A DNA stretch of 15,527 nt from Candidatus Kuenenia stuttgartensis. GTDB taxonomy: Bacteria > Planctomycetota > Planctomycetia > Pirellulales > UBA1268. The position numbers and the translations under genes are program-made. A model generated the notes under the pieces. It was not told the origin of the DNA and did no database searches. It saw nothing but the letters and a program-made list of their open reading frames with translations. Shown here piece after piece: positions 1 through 7,542 of the stretch. Within the stretch, counting starts at the first letter, position 1. Each line of letters starts with the position of its first letter. The stretch lies in NCBI GenBank assembly GCA_945876515.1, contig CAMCPF010000022.1, positions 1-15,527 on the forward strand, in the 5' to 3' direction.

Positions 1-1
1 G

Positions 2-1504
2 ATCATCCTCGGCCTGGCCGCGACGGCCTCGTTCGCCGACGCGCCCAAGCGGCCGAACGTGCTCTTCATCTTCACCGACGACCACGCCCAGCACGCCCTC
101 TCGTGCTACGGCTCGAAGGTGAATCAGACGCCCCACCTCGACCGGCTGGCGTCGGGCGGCGCGCGGTTCCTCAACTCGTTCGTCACCAACTCGATCTGCA
201 CGCCCAGCCGGGCCACGCTCCTGACCGGCCAGTATTCCCACAAGAACGGCGTGCCGGTCTTCAATCGGTTCGACGGCTCCCGCGACCACGTCGCCAAGCA
301 GCTCCAGGCCGGCGGCTACCACACCGGGATGATCGGCAAGTGGCACCTCGGCAGTGACCCCACCGGCTTCGACCGCTGGATCGTGCTGCCGGGTCAGGGC
401 AACTATTGGGATCCGCAGTTCCTCGTGCCCGGCCATGCACTCCCGATCGAGGGGCACTGCACCGACATCACGGGCGACCTGGCGATCGAGTTTCTGAAGA
501 CGCGGCCGAAGGACAAGCCGTTCTTCCTGATGGTTCACCAGAAGGCGCCCCATCGCAACTGGCAGCCCGACGAGCGAAACAAGGCGCGTTTCAAGGATGC
601 CGTCTTTCCGGAGCCGGCCACCCTGCTGGACGACTACGCCACGCGGCCGGCGGCCCTGCCGGAGAACCGGCAGACGATCGCCCGTGATCTGACCAAGAAC
701 GACCTCAAGCAGGAGCCGCCCCCGGGCCTCGCCGGAACGGAGCTCGTGAAGTGGAAGTATCAGCGGTACATGCAGGACTACATCGCCTGCGTGCAAGGTG
801 TGGACGACAACGTCGGCAAGCTGCTCGACCACCTCGACGCCGAGGGGCTCGCCGCCGACACGATCGTGATCTATTCGGCCGACAACGGCTGGTATCTCGG
901 CGACCTGGGGATGTATGACAAGCGGTTCATGTACGAGCCGGGCCTGCGGGTGCCGCTGATCGCCCGCGGGCCGGGCATCAAGGCCGGCGTCACGCCCGAC
1001 GAGTTCGTGGCCAACATCGACCTCGCCCCCACGTTCCTCGACCTCGCGGGCCTCCCGATCCCGGCCTCGATGCAGGGCCGGAGCCTGGCGCCCCTGCTTC
1101 GCGGCGAGCGGCCGGCCGACTGGCGGCAGACCGTCTACTACCGCTACTACCACGACCCGGGCCATCACAACACGCGGGCCCACTACGGCGTCCGCACGGC
1201 GACCCACAAGCTGATCCACTACTGGAAGAAGGACGCCTGGGAACTCTTCGACCTGACGAAGGATCCGACCGAGCAGCACAACCTGCTCTTCGACCCGGCC
1301 GAGGCCGCCAAGCCGGAGGTCGCGAAGGTGTTCGCCGACTTGAAGGCCGAGATCGCCCGGCTGCAGCAGGAGTTTGGCGACGACGGGCTGTATGCCGATC
1401 CCGCGACCTGGCCCAAGGGGGGCGCCGACGGCCCGTTTGGCGACAAGCAGCCCCTGGGGCGGAAGACGGTCGCCGCAGCAATGGCTGCCGCGGCGGCACC
1501 ATAG
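2..1504 (+). CDS. Secreted sulfatase, family S1, 5'-truncated by the window edge
   Basis: Hydrolyses sulfate esters, probably on a sulfated polysaccharide, outside the cytoplasm. The frame is open from base 2, so the true start lies upstream. The first visible residues (IILGLAATASFADA) look like the end of a signal peptide, so the GTG at base 59 is not the start. Family marks are clear: the metal-binding pair TDD soon after base 59; the formylglycine motif CTPSR with its Cys codon at 197-199; GKWHLG at 335-352; and SADNG with metal-ligand Asp-Asn at 881-886. About 500 residues are visible, a normal length. The Cys form of the motif needs a formylglycine-generating enzyme encoded elsewhere. 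The Ala-rich C-terminus (AAAMAAAAAP) is unremarkable. The exact substrate (N-acetylglucosamine-6-sulfate type or other) cannot be read from this sequence. The family call is firm. Confidence 0.95.
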   Translation: MILGLAATASFADAPKRPNVLFIFTDDHAQHALSCYGSKVNQTPHLDRLASGGARFLNSFVTNSICTPSRATLLTGQYSHKNGVPVFNRFDGSRDHVAKQLQAGGYHTGMIGKWHLGSDPTGFDRWIVLPGQGNYWDPQFLVPGHALPIEGHCTDITGDLAIEFLKTRPKDKPFFLMVHQKAPHRNWQPDERNKARFKDAVFPEPATLLDDYATRPAALPENRQTIARDLTKNDLKQEPPPGLAGTELVKWKYQRYMQDYIACVQGVDDNVGKLLDHLDAEGLAADTIVIYSADNGWYLGDLGMYDKRFMYEPGLRVPLIARGPGIKAGVTPDEFVANIDLAPTFLDLAGLPIPASMQGRSLAPLLRGERPADWRQTVYYRYYHDPGHHNTRAHYGVRTATHKLIHYWKKDAWELFDLTKDPTEQHNLLFDPAEAAKPEVAKVFADLKAEIARLQQEFGDDGLYADPATWPKGGADGPFGDKQPLGRKTVAAAMAAAAAP

Positions 1505-1506
1505 CC

Positions 1507-1566
1507 GTTCGTCGTGGGGTGGTTTGCACGACCGACGAAGGGTCGCAGGCGGGATTGCCCGTGCCA
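1507..1566 (+). repeat. Partial relative of the planctomycete intergenic inverted-repeat element (copy C)
   Basis: Just after the sulfatase stop, bases 1551-1566 read GGGATTGCCCGTGCCA. This differs at one position from the left terminal repeat of the copy at 5666-5796 and at two from the copy at 8841-8969. The stretch before it (about 1524-1550, GCACGACC, CGAAG, CGCAG) also resembles the flank that lies between the hydD stop and its repeat, read on the minus strand. A small hairpin, CGACC (1529-1533) with GGTCG (1541-1545), sits in this flank. The distal half and second terminal repeat were not found, so this is a fragment or a diverged relative. Confidence 0.5.
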
Positions 1567-1579
1567 ATCCACCTCACGG

Positions 1580-1678
1580 CTAGCCGGCCTGGCCCGTGAA
1601 CTCGGTCGCGACATCCCGGACCGCGAAGCCGGCGGCCTCACGACCCTGGCCGCCTGCGAGGCGTTCTTCAGCCGCTGA
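1580..1678 (+). pseudogene. Possible 3' remnant of an unrecognised gene
   Basis: Reading codons from 1580 to the TGA at 1676-1678 gives a protein-like stretch that includes ELGRDIPDREAGG and ends LAACEAFFSR. By count, 27 of its 32 sense codons end in G or C, matching the strong third-position bias of the neighbouring genes. There is no start codon or ribosome-binding site, and the frame begins right after the inverted-repeat fragment at 1551-1566. It overlaps the last bases of the convergent PEP-CTERM gene. I do not recognise the family. It could equally be chance coding-like sequence in GC-rich DNA. Confidence 0.25.
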
Positions 1679-2996
1679 TGGCCTCGATCCGATCGGCACG
1701 GCACCGCGGCACCCGCCGCCGGACGACCGCCGCTCCAGCCGAGCCTACGGCCAACAACACCCATCCGGCCGGCTCCGGCACCGCCACGATGGTCGTTACT
1801 CCGCCGTTGAACGACGCCGTCGCCGTCGTGCCCGGCGGCAGCACGAACCAGGGCTCATCGAGGATCCCCCGCCGATCCGTGCCGAGCGTCAGCCGGATCG
1901 TTCCCTGACTGAGGGTGAACAAACCGTTCGGATTGCTCCGCAGGATGTCTCGGGCCTCCAGTTCTCCGCCATCCATCACGTACCGCGCGCTCTCCAGGGT
2001 GGCATTTGCGACCCGGTTCAGCAGCACATCGCCCGCCACCGTCACGATCCCTCCCGTATGGTGAAACAGCGACAGCCCATCACTGCGGTCGCCAATCACG
2101 AGATGGCCGCCTGAGCCACCGACCTGACTGATCGAAAGCGACCCACCACTAACATCCACCCGGGCATTCGTCCCGGCGTTCAGAATGAACGAATCACGAA
2201 CGGCGATACTGGTGGTTCCCCCGCTGAAAATCGCCTTCGATGTCGCTCCGGCAGCGGTGTTACGCCCCACGACGAAGTAGTGAAAGTTGTCTACGTTCGC
2301 CACGCCGGTGCGGACCTCGAACTCCGCATCGCGGAAAATGTAGAAGCGGCGATCCGTGGGTGATGCAGCCGTATTGTTGAAGGTCGCCGTCCCGCCATTG
2401 ACGAGAAACCGGTCGCTGCCAGAGTTCCGCCCGATCTGGACGTTGTGCAGGTCGGTGTTGTAGCTCCCATTCATGGTCACGGTCAGCGAGCCGCCCGTGA
2501 GGTTGTAGACGCCGGACGAACCCGCTCCGTCGGAGGTAAAAAAGCCCCGGCTCAAGGTGGGTGCCACCGTCCCGCCCGACTGATTGAACACGCCCGCGTT
2601 GTTGTGGCCGACCAGGAAATAGGTTGATCCCGTCTGAACCAGAGAGCCTGAGGTGATCTCGAACGTGGCCGGTCCGCCCTCCGCGTTTCGAAACCGCAGA
2701 TTGCTGAGTTCCAGCCTCCCGCCCGAGATCGTGGTGGCCGCAGCTCTCGCGAAACCGCCGTCCGCCCCGGAGATCTGAGCCGTTCCGGCTGCGATCACCA
2801 CTTGATTGCTGGCCGTCGGGGCCACGCCCCCGACCCAGTTCGCTCCGGTGCTGTAGCTGCCCGTGCCGCCGCCCCAGGTGATCGGCTCAGCGTGGGCCCG
2901 CGGCAGACTGACAGGGCCGATGACCGCCACCACGAGCAGCCATGCGGCCCGCTTCCTCTGCGGAAGCGAACCCACCAATAGTCTGGGCAGCGACAT
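1668..2996 (-). CDS. PEP-CTERM-anchored surface protein with Gly/Ser/Thr-rich beta-repeat body
   Basis: Probable exosortase substrate displayed on or released from the cell surface. The 442-residue product starts with a basic then hydrophobic export signal (about residues 1-36, ending PRAHA). The mature part opens ITWGGGTGSYSTGANWVGG, a Trp/Gly/Asn-Trp entry motif common in planctomycete surface proteins. The body repeats short phrases such as GGTATFNNT and GSLSISQVGGSGG, typical of beta-helical or autotransporter-like proteins. It ends with VPEP at residue 406, a hydrophobic segment (GWVLLAVGSAGAAVV) and RRR, which is the PEP-CTERM tripartite signal. Thirteen or fourteen more residues follow the Arg cluster, longer than usual. 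The ATG at 2996 has a GGAG Shine-Dalgarno (3003-3006 on the opposite strand) at 6 bases spacing. It converges on the sulfatase. Function beyond surface location is unknown. Confidence 0.85.
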   Translation of the reverse strand: MSLPRLLVGSLPQRKRAAWLLVVAVIGPVSLPRAHAEPITWGGGTGSYSTGANWVGGVAPTASNQVVIAAGTAQISGADGGFARAAATTISGGRLELSNLRFRNAEGGPATFEITSGSLVQTGSTYFLVGHNNAGVFNQSGGTVAPTLSRGFFTSDGAGSSGVYNLTGGSLTVTMNGSYNTDLHNVQIGRNSGSDRFLVNGGTATFNNTAASPTDRRFYIFRDAEFEVRTGVANVDNFHYFVVGRNTAAGATSKAIFSGGTTSIAVRDSFILNAGTNARVDVSGGSLSISQVGGSGGHLVIGDRSDGLSLFHHTGGIVTVAGDVLLNRVANATLESARYVMDGGELEARDILRSNPNGLFTLSQGTIRLTLGTDRRGILDEPWFVLPPGTTATASFNGGVTTIVAVPEPAGWVLLAVGSAGAAVVRRRVPRCRADRIEAISG

Positions 2997-3126
2997 GAGC
3001 GACTCCGCGATCGGATACGGCTGTGACGATCACCCGCACATACCCCTATGTTGATACTTCAAACCGGCTCGAGTCCTCCGTTAGTTTCCTATGAAAGTGT
3101 TTCAGGCAGAACGATGACGATGCGGT
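2997..3126 (-). promoter_or_regulatory. AT-richer intergenic region upstream of the PEP-CTERM gene
   Basis: This gap of about 130 bases is noticeably less GC-rich than its surroundings and probably carries the PEP-CTERM gene's promoter and the 3' end of the operon ending at 3127. It holds a short dyad, ACATA-CCCC-TATGT (3038-3051), and a weaker one around TGAAACACTTTCA near 3091-3104. No convincing -35/-10 pair could be fixed by eye, so the promoter assignment rests on position and base composition. Neither dyad is followed by a T-run on the minus strand that would make a clear terminator. Confidence 0.35.
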
Positions 3127-4332
3127 TCAGGAGGGCAAAGAAACCCCGCCGGCCATCGGGGCGGCGGGGTGAAGACCGCGCTTCCTGGTGATCGCCTCCC
3201 ACCACTCGGCCGCCAGGCCGAAGGAGAGGGTCATCCCGGCGCCGCCGGGGGAGCCCACGATCGTGCAGGCCGGCTGCGGCTCGGCCATGAAGCAGAGATC
3301 CGTGGTGCTTTTGGCGTACACGCCGTGCCACCGTTCGGCGATCGTCCAGTCGGGCAGGTCGAGCATTCCCCGGGCGTAGTCCAGGATCGCCTCGTCGATC
3401 GCCGCGGAGTCGAACGGGCTCTCGACGTCGTCGTAGTCGTGCGAGTCGCCCAGGATCACCTCCCCTCGGTCGTTCTGCGACGCCATCACGTGGATGCCTG
3501 CCGCCAGGTGGAAGGAATACTGCTCGGCAAAGCGGCTCCGAACCGCCGGCAGCGACGGGCAGCCTTCGAAGCCGGCGTAATGGGCGAGCGTGAGGCCGCC
3601 GGCCACGTGGGGGCCGAGCCGCCAGCCGCCCGGCTGCGGCGCTGTGCGCATCATCTGCAGCTTGCACCGCCGCACGCCCGACGCCGCCCAGACCTCGGGA
3701 AAGAGCGACTCGAAGTCGGCCCCGCCGCAGACAATCACGCGGTCCGCGGTGAACCGCTCGCCCGCGGCGGTTCTGACTTCGGGCATCTCGATCGCAGTCA
3801 CGGCCGTATCGAACCGGACATCGACACCATGCTGCCGCGCGAGGTAGGCCGCCACCTGGCCGATCGCCCGGGGCGGATCGACGACCAACTCCGTCGGGCT
3901 CCAGAGCGCCGCCCGCACGCCGCGGGCAACCGCCGGAAAGCGTCGCCGCGCCTCGTCGCCGGCGAGCAACTCGCAGACGATGCCCGCCGGGGCGGCCCGC
4001 TCGGCGAACTCCGCGAGCAGTGCTGCTTCGTCGGCCTCGCAGACCGCATGCACGCTGCCGCACTCGGCCGCCCAGGTCACGCCGGCGTCCCGCAGTTCCA
4101 GCCATCGGGCTCGGCTCCGCATCGCCAGGTCGTGGCGGCGGCCGGCCGGCTGGCCGATCGGCCAGACCATCCCGAAGTTGCGGATGCTCGCCCCGTGCGC
4201 CGCCCGCGACCGCTCGAGCAGCCGCACGGACAGCCCACGCCGGGCCGCCTCCCAGGCGAAGGCCAGGCCCACGATCCCGCCGCCCACCACGAGCACGTCG
4301 CTCGCGCTCGCATCCATGCCATTCGCGTTCAA
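3127..4332 (-). CDS. FAD-dependent oxidoreductase, TIGR03364-like (DAO superfamily; putative aminophosphonate/amine oxidase)
   Basis: A 401-residue flavoprotein of the D-amino-acid-oxidase fold. The dinucleotide-binding motif VVGGGIVG is near residues 15-22, followed by ERSRAAHGASIRNFGMVWP, whose GAS-RNFG pattern is characteristic of the TIGR03364 clade. The C-terminal SPGGAGMTLSFGLAAEWW closes the FAD domain. That clade is generally linked to phosphonate gene clusters, with a proposed role in oxidative deamination of an aminophosphonate; no phosphonate genes are visible here. The start is a TTG at 4330-4332, overlapping the hydA stop by four bases (TTGA). A GGGAGG (4340-4345 on the opposite strand) lies 7 bases away and strongly supports this start; the ATG at 4317 would be 22 bases from it. 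It is the last gene of the hydrogenase operon, so translational coupling to hydA is likely. The substrate is inferred only. Confidence 0.8.
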   Translation of the reverse strand: MNANGMDASASDVLVVGGGIVGLAFAWEAARRGLSVRLLERSRAAHGASIRNFGMVWPIGQPAGRRHDLAMRSRARWLELRDAGVTWAAECGSVHAVCEADEAALLAEFAERAAPAGIVCELLAGDEARRRFPAVARGVRAALWSPTELVVDPPRAIGQVAAYLARQHGVDVRFDTAVTAIEMPEVRTAAGERFTADRVIVCGGADFESLFPEVWAASGVRRCKLQMMRTAPQPGGWRLGPHVAGGLTLAHYAGFEGCPSLPAVRSRFAEQYSFHLAAGIHVMASQNDRGEVILGDSHDYDDVESPFDSAAIDEAILDYARGMLDLPDWTIAERWHGVYAKSTTDLCFMAEPQPACTIVGSPGGAGMTLSFGLAAEWWEAITRKRGLHPAAPMAGGVSLPS

Positions 4333-5645
4333 AGGTCTGCCTCCCGTTCGATTTCGAGCTTCAGAAAATGTGTCGCGCAGCTGATGCAGGGGTCGTAGTT
4401 GCGGATCAGGTGTTCGCAGCGGTGGCGGACCTCGTCGTCGCCGCGGTCGAGCAGTCCCGGCAGCATATCCCGGAGGTCGGCCTCGACCTGCCCCTGGTTT
4501 TGCGACGTCGGCGGCACGATCAGGGCGGTCTTCACGAGGCCGTCGCCACCCACTTCGTAGCGGTGGTAGAGGATGCCCCGCGGGGCCTCGGTGGCATGGC
4601 AGCCGACGCCATCACGGGGCTCCCAGTCGACACGGCCGGGGGCGATCGGCCGGTCGGCATGTGCCCGCGCGATCCGGATCGCCTCCTCGCAGGCCGCCAC
4701 GATCTCGATCGCCCGAGCCACGATGCTCTGGAAGGAGTTGGTGATCGGCAGCGGGATGCCGCTGGCCTCCGCGGCGGCCCGGGCCCGCGGCGGCAACTGG
4801 TCGAAGCAGAGGTTGAGCCGGGCCATAGGCCCGCACAGGTAGGGATTCTCCGCGGGCAACATCACGCTCTGAAGGGCCGTGCTCCACGGCACCTGCCGCT
4901 CCTGGAAGTGCCGCTCGTAATCGGCCACGTCAATGTCGAGCCCGCCCGAGGACACCACGCGGCCGTGGTTCATCGGGTATTCGTCGGCGGCCCGCAGGCA
5001 GACGCACTCGTATTCTCGGGTGAAGTCGGGAAACTCGAACCGGCTCGTCTCGCGAACGACCTCCTCGGCGGCCGCCAGCCCCCACTCGAGGTCCGGCACG
5101 AGGCCGCGGATCCCAGCCGGGTCGGGGGCCCGGTGAAAGCCTCCCACGGCGACGTTGATCGGATGCACTGCCCGGCCACCGACCACCTCCATGATCCGGT
5201 TGCCGAGGGCCTTGAGCCTGAGGCCCCGCTCGACGAGTTCGGGGGCCACCTTGGCGAGCGACAGACCGCTCTCGTGCCCGAGGAAGTCGGGGGCGTGGAG
5301 CAGGTGAATGTGGAGCGCATGGCTCTGGATCCACTCGCCGCAGTAGAGCAGCCGGCGCAGGGCCTCGATCTGCGGCGTGGTCGTGACGCCGAGCGCCCGC
5401 TCAACCGCCTGACAGGCGCTCATCTGGTAGGCCACTGGGCAGATCCCGCAGATCCGGGCCACGATGTCGGGCAGCTCTCGGATCGCCCGCCCCTGCACGA
5501 GCTTCTCGAAGAACCGGGGCGGCTCGTAAATCGAGAACTCCGCGATCTCGACCCGGTTCCCCGCGACGCGCACCCGCAGCGAGCCCTCTCCCTCGACGCG
5601 AGCCAGGGCTGTGACGGTGATGGTGCGCACAACGGGATCACTCAT
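4329..5645 (-). CDS. hydA: [NiFe]-hydrogenase large (alpha) subunit, group 3b
   Basis: Catalytic subunit holding the NiFe(CN)2CO site that splits or makes H2 in the cytoplasm. The 438-residue product shows RVEGEG near residues 16-21, the N-terminal ligand motif RICGICP (Cys66, Cys69) and the C-terminal motif DPCISCATH (Cys420, Cys423, His426). Twelve residues follow His426, as expected of a precursor trimmed by a maturation endopeptidase; no protease or hyp genes lie in this window. The L1 motif continues VAYQMS rather than the VAH of many other groups, which I take as compatible with group 3b. It is the fourth gene in the order hydB-hydG-hydD-hydA and is separated from hydD by about 200 bases holding an inverted-repeat element. 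The ATG at 5645 has no strong Shine-Dalgarno. The TIGR03364-like gene overlaps its stop codon. Confidence 0.95.
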   Translation of the reverse strand: MSDPVVRTITVTALARVEGEGSLRVRVAGNRVEIAEFSIYEPPRFFEKLVQGRAIRELPDIVARICGICPVAYQMSACQAVERALGVTTTPQIEALRRLLYCGEWIQSHALHIHLLHAPDFLGHESGLSLAKVAPELVERGLRLKALGNRIMEVVGGRAVHPINVAVGGFHRAPDPAGIRGLVPDLEWGLAAAEEVVRETSRFEFPDFTREYECVCLRAADEYPMNHGRVVSSGGLDIDVADYERHFQERQVPWSTALQSVMLPAENPYLCGPMARLNLCFDQLPPRARAAAEASGIPLPITNSFQSIVARAIEIVAACEEAIRIARAHADRPIAPGRVDWEPRDGVGCHATEAPRGILYHRYEVGGDGLVKTALIVPPTSQNQGQVEADLRDMLPGLLDRGDDEVRHRCEHLIRNYDPCISCATHFLKLEIEREADL

Positions 5646-5665
5646 GACACATCACAGGACCGTGA

Positions 5666-5796
5666 GGGGTTGCCCGTGCCAATCGCGACGGCCTTGGCAG
5701 CGAGCGAAGGCAGGATGCCGAGAGCGAGCTGGCACGGAGCGACCGGAGGGCAGGATGCCCGCAGCGAGCGTCCGGCGAGATGGCATGGGCAACCCC
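5666..5796. repeat. Intergenic inverted-repeat element, copy A (131 bp, between hydD and hydA)
   Basis: The left terminus GGGGTTGCCCGTGCCA (5666-5681) and right terminus TGGCATGGGCAACCCC (5781-5796) are inverted repeats matching at 15 of 16 positions. The interior closely resembles the copy at 8841-8969 along its whole length. It contains two small dyads, GGCAGGATGCC (around 5709-5719) and GGGCAGGATGCCC (around 5748-5760), each flanked by GAGCGA/GAGCG motifs. The element is followed on the hydD side by a hairpin, CCCCGAA (5793-5799) with TTCGGGG (5811-5817), that shares bases with the right terminus. There is no transposase, so a MITE- or REP-like non-autonomous element is the best description. 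Both ends are bordered by the dinucleotide GA, which could be a 2 bp target duplication or just conserved flank. Confidence 0.8.
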
Positions 5797-5846
5797 GAAC
5801 TGCGGCACGCTTCGGGGTCGTGCACCAAACGTCACGGCAGCATTCA

Positions 5847-6653
5847 TCACGCACCTCCCTCCAGGCGGTCGCTCTCGCCGCGGAATGCGGGGGCGTAGCC
5901 GTTGAACGAGCGGACCAGGCGGGTGAGCTCGGGCCGCGGCGTGCCGCGGGCCTCGTAAAAGCCGGTCAGGCTAACGAGGTTCACCGCCTCGGCGGGCCCG
6001 TAGCAGCCGAAGCACTCGCGGCCGTGGGCCGGACAGATCGCCCCGCAGCCGGCCTGCGTCACCGGCCCCAGGCAAGGGATGCCCTTGGCCACGGCCACGC
6101 AGACCGTGCCCCGGGCCTTGCACTCGACGCAGACGCAGTGGCCCGGCACATGGGGCTTTCTTCCCAGCACGAGCGCCGTGATGAGTTCCACGAGTTGCCG
6201 CGTGTCGATCGGGCAGCCCCGCAGCTCGAAATCCACCGGCACGTGATCGGCGATCGCCGTGCTGGTGGCGAGGGTGGTGACGTATTCGGGCGAGGCGTAG
6301 ACAGCCCCCAGGAAGTCGTCGATCCGCCCCCAGTTTCGCAGGGCCTGGATGCCGCCCGCGGTGGCGCATGCGCCGATCGTCACGAGAAACCGGCACTGGC
6401 GGCGGATCTCCCGGATTCGCTCCGCGTCGTGGGCCGTCGAGATCGAGCCCTCCACGAGGCCCACGTCGTAGGGTCCGGGCACGACCGCCGAACTGGCCTC
6501 GAGGAAGTGGTCGATCCGGACCCGGTCGGCGATCTCGAGCAGCTTGCCCTGCGCGTCGAGCAGTTGCAGCTGGCAGCCGTCGCAGGAGGCGAACTTGAAG
6601 ACCGCGAGGCTGGGCTTCTCGGGCTTGCCTGGCTCGGGGGGCATCGTGGTCAT
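5847..6653 (-). CDS. hydD: [NiFe]-hydrogenase small (delta) subunit, group 3b
   Basis: FeS subunit that pairs with HydA and passes electrons from the NiFe site. The 268-residue product has the small-subunit proximal-cluster pattern: CDGC (Cys24, Cys27), GACAT (Cys96) and RGCPID (Cys147). A second Cys-rich half follows, with HCVCVEC (173-178), GIPCLGP (Cys194), AGCGAIC (203, 207) and ECFGC (214, 217), suited to further 4Fe-4S clusters. There is no Tat signal peptide, which fits the cytoplasmic group 3 enzymes. The chosen start is the ATG at 6653 (MTTMPPEP), ten bases after the hydG stop; the frame is open upstream but that sequence lies antisense-free inside hydG and reads as non-protein. A second Met at 6644 is possible. 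No clear Shine-Dalgarno is present, so coupling to hydG translation is plausible. Confidence 0.93.
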   Translation of the reverse strand: MTTMPPEPGKPEKPSLAVFKFASCDGCQLQLLDAQGKLLEIADRVRIDHFLEASSAVVPGPYDVGLVEGSISTAHDAERIREIRRQCRFLVTIGACATAGGIQALRNWGRIDDFLGAVYASPEYVTTLATSTAIADHVPVDFELRGCPIDTRQLVELITALVLGRKPHVPGHCVCVECKARGTVCVAVAKGIPCLGPVTQAGCGAICPAHGRECFGCYGPAEAVNLVSLTGFYEARGTPRPELTRLVRSFNGYAPAFRGESDRLEGGA

Positions 6654-6663
6654 GGCCGGCTCG

Positions 6664-7542
6664 CTACAGGTGCGGCACCGCGAGAAACTCCACGATCGAA
6701 TCATAAGCGAACACCGGGCCGTCCTGGCAGACGAAGTGTGGCCCGAACTGACAGAGGCCGCAGTGCCGCACGGCACAGGCCATGTTGCGCTCGAGCGACA
6801 CGTACACGTCGCCGCTCGGAATGCCGACCCGGGCCGCCGCCCGCGCCACGGCCGTCATCATCGGGTCGGGGCCACAGCAGAGAACGGCGGCATTGGTCGG
6901 GTCGATCGCCAGATCCGCGAACAGGTCGGTGACGAGGCCGACGTGGCCGCTCCAACCTGCATCCCCCTGATCGACCGCGGGCCGGACCTCGATCCCGGCG
7001 GCCCGCCAGGCGGCATATTCCGCGGTGTAAAAGAGACCCTCGGGCGTCTTGGCGCCGTGCAGGATCGTGACGCTCGCGTAGTGGTCGCGATGGCGGGCGA
7101 ACTCGCAGATCGCCGTTCGCTGCGAAGCCAGGCCGAGGCCTCCCCCCACGACCACCACGTGCCGGCCGCGGAGCGTCTCCACCGGCCAAGGCCGACCGTA
7201 GGGCCCGCGGAGCAGCACCTCGTCGCCCACCCTCAGCCGAGCCAGTGCGTCGGTGACGTTGCCCACCGCCCGCACCGTGTGGGCAAGCACCTGCGGCTGG
7301 GCGGCATCCGACGAGATCGAGATCGCCGCCTCGCCGATGCCGGGGAGATACAGCATGTTGAACTGGCCGGCCGCGAACCGGTAGGCGTCGCGGACCCCCG
7401 CGTCGCGGAACTCGAGGTCGTAGGTCCGCACGCCCGGCACCTCGGGCGTGATCCTGAGGATCCGAGCGGGGTGCGACCGCCAGGGATCGGCGGCCGCCTG
7501 GCTGGGTGCCGCGCCAGGAGTTGTGACTGCGGCCGTGTTCAT
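6664..7542 (-). CDS. hydG: [NiFe]-hydrogenase gamma subunit: FAD/NAD(P)-binding, 2Fe-2S reductase
   Basis: Diaphorase subunit that exchanges electrons between the FeS relay and NAD(P)(H). The 292-residue product has the ferredoxin-reductase-like layout. An N-terminal FAD-binding barrel holds [24 protein letters not shown] nucleotide-binding domain follows with [11 protein letters not shown] and the CCGPDPMM motif. A C-terminal 2Fe-2S site reads [17 protein letters not shown] (C-x4-C-x2-C-x7-C), as in the PyrK/HydG type. The ATG at 7540-7542 overlaps the hydB stop as ATGA. A GGGAGG (7549-7554 on the opposite strand) sits 6 bases before it, so the start is secure. Whether NADP or NAD is preferred cannot be told by eye; characterised relatives of group 3b are mostly NADP-linked. 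Confidence 0.94.
   Translation of the reverse strand: MNTAAVTTPGAAPSQAAADPWRSHPARILRITPEVPGVRTYDLEFRDAGVRDAYRFAAGQFNMLYLPGIGEAAISISSDAAQPQVLAHTVRAVGNVTDALARLRVGDEVLLRGPYGRPWPVETLRGRHVVVVGGGLGLASQRTAICEFARHRDHYASVTILHGAKTPEGLFYTAEYAAWRAAGIEVRPAVDQGDAGWSGHVGLVTDLFADLAIDPTNAAVLCCGPDPMMTAVARAAARVGIPSGDVYVSLERNMACAVRHCGLCQFGPHFVCQDGPVFAYDSIVEFLAVPHL

Noticed and set aside
1505..1545. Rho-independent terminator after the sulfatase
   Set aside because: Short dyads (GTCGTG/CACGAC and CGACC/GGTCG) exist, but no T-run follows, so it is not called as an intrinsic terminator.
2445..2627. Small plus-strand frames inside the PEP-CTERM gene
   Set aside because: They are antisense to a gene with a signal peptide and a sorting signal, and have no start signals or family resemblance.
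5660..5690. Sigma-54-like TGGCAC in the repeat terminus on the minus strand
   Set aside because: The matching -12 element (TTGC at the right spacing) is absent; what follows is GGGCAACCCC, part of the inverted repeat.
5709..5760. CsrA-like AGGA loops in the inner dyads (GGCAGGATGCC)
   Set aside because: The GGA loop appears only on the plus strand. The hyd transcript is minus-strand and would show ATCCT in the loop, and copy B has lost GGA from its second unit.
5638..5854. Short minus-strand frames across copy A (and 8799-9122 across copy B) as small genes
   Set aside because: Their similarity to each other comes from the repeat element itself. They have no ribosome-binding sites and overlap the inverted repeats end to end.
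6654..6776. Longer hydD start at 6776
   Set aside because: It would overlap hydG by more than 100 bases with a Ser/Arg-rich sequence foreign to the family; the ATG at 6653 gives the expected small-subunit N-terminus.
4020..6932. A 970-codon open frame on the plus strand
   Set aside because: It runs antisense through the FAD gene, hydA, hydD and part of hydG, all with recognisable motifs. Its translation is Arg/Pro/His-rich and low in structure, a typical GC-rich shadow frame.
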